This document shows, in pieces, positions 6,104-6,263 of a DNA stretch of 6,263 nt; the stretch's first letter is position 1; every line of letters begins with the position of its first letter. The translations under genes were made by a program, and so were the position numbers. The notes below the pieces were generated by a model. It had not been told where the DNA came from. It made no database searches and saw only the letters and a list, made by a program, of their open reading frames with translations. Source of the DNA: UBA3818 sp051881895 (GTDB taxonomy: Bacteria > Bacillota > Clostridia > Oscillospirales > Ruminococcaceae). The stretch is from assembly GCA_051881895.1 (NCBI GenBank), contig JBJEQT010000173.1, positions 1 to 6,263 of the forward strand, written 5' to 3'.

Positions 6104-6263
6104 ATGGAGCAAAAACAGAACGCGCAAAGCAAAAAGCCGCGTCCGACGGGCAGAGGCAACATGGACGTTACCTTTTTGGTATTGGTCCTTCTCCTGCTGA
6201 CATTTGGCCTGATTATGCTTTTCTCTGCCAGCTACGCCTATGCTTATTACCATGATAATGACA
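6104..6263 (+). CDS. ftsW: FtsW/SpoVE-family SEDS peptidoglycan glycosyltransferase, N-terminal fragment
   Basis: SEDS proteins are polytopic membrane glycosyltransferases that polymerise lipid II and work with a class B penicillin-binding protein, as encoded at the start of this window. Only the first 53 codons are present; the frame is open at the window end. ATG 6104 follows GAGGG (6091-6095) with an 8-base spacer and lies 31 bases after the mraY stop. A polar, basic stretch (about residues 1-19) is followed by a hydrophobic helix from about 22 to 42, ending in GLIMLFSASYAYA. That matches the first transmembrane segment of FtsW/SpoVE/RodA proteins, where GLIM..SAS is characteristic. The dcw position favours FtsW or its sporulation homologue SpoVE over RodA. 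The two cannot be separated on this fragment. Confidence 0.85.
   Translation, partial: MEQKQNAQSKKPRPTGRGNMDVTFLVLVLLLLTFGLIMLFSASYAYAYYHDND

Noticed and set aside
5985..6200. Plus-strand frame overlapping the end of mraY and the start of the ftsW-type gene.
   Set aside because: It is out of frame with both recognised genes, Arg-rich and without domains; both overlapping genes have strong family motifs.
1..6263. Mobile elements, CRISPR arrays, tRNA or rRNA genes, phage genes.
   Set aside because: I saw no transposase or integrase, no regularly spaced repeats, and no RNA gene signature on either strand; the window is filled by co-directional cell wall genes.

Overview
The window is a stretch of a division and cell wall (dcw) gene cluster from a Gram-positive, probably clostridial, bacterium. 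Three things point there. The first gene is a SpoVD-like class B penicillin-binding protein with C-terminal PASTA repeats. The MurE ligase carries the DNPR and GKGHE signatures of meso-diaminopimelate-adding enzymes. Two of the four visible start codons are TTG behind purine-rich Shine-Dalgarno sites. Base composition looks moderate, around or slightly above half G+C by eye (not computed). This would fit Oscillospiraceae/Ruminococcaceae-type Clostridia, but the family is inference.

Layout, all on the + strand: (1) 2-2071, a SpoVD/FtsI-like transpeptidase whose N-terminal membrane anchor lies before the window; (2) 2072-2183, a 112-base gap with a good sigma-A-type promoter candidate and several perfect inverted repeats; (3) 2184-3632, murE; (4) 3642-5000, murF, whose ribosome binding site overlaps the murE stop codon; (5) a 61-base gap; (6) 5062-6072, mraY; (7) a 31-base gap; (8) 6104-6263, the first 53 codons of an FtsW/SpoVE-type glycosyltransferase, cut by the window end. 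There is no gene-free stretch over 300 bases, and I found no tRNA, rRNA, CRISPR array, mobile element or convincing intrinsic terminator.

The genes form one pathway. MurE adds meso-DAP to UDP-MurNAc-dipeptide. MurF adds D-Ala-D-Ala to complete the pentapeptide. MraY moves the product onto undecaprenyl phosphate to make lipid I. The FtsW/SpoVE protein polymerises glycan from lipid II, and the SpoVD-like protein cross-links it, probably as a partner pair. murD, often found between mraY and ftsW/spoVE, is absent here.

No exotic new system is visible; this is core cell wall biology. The points most worth a second look are the structured promoter/leader before murE, a cysteine pair in the transpeptidase at the same spacing as the redox switch of Bacillus subtilis SpoVD, and the missing murD.
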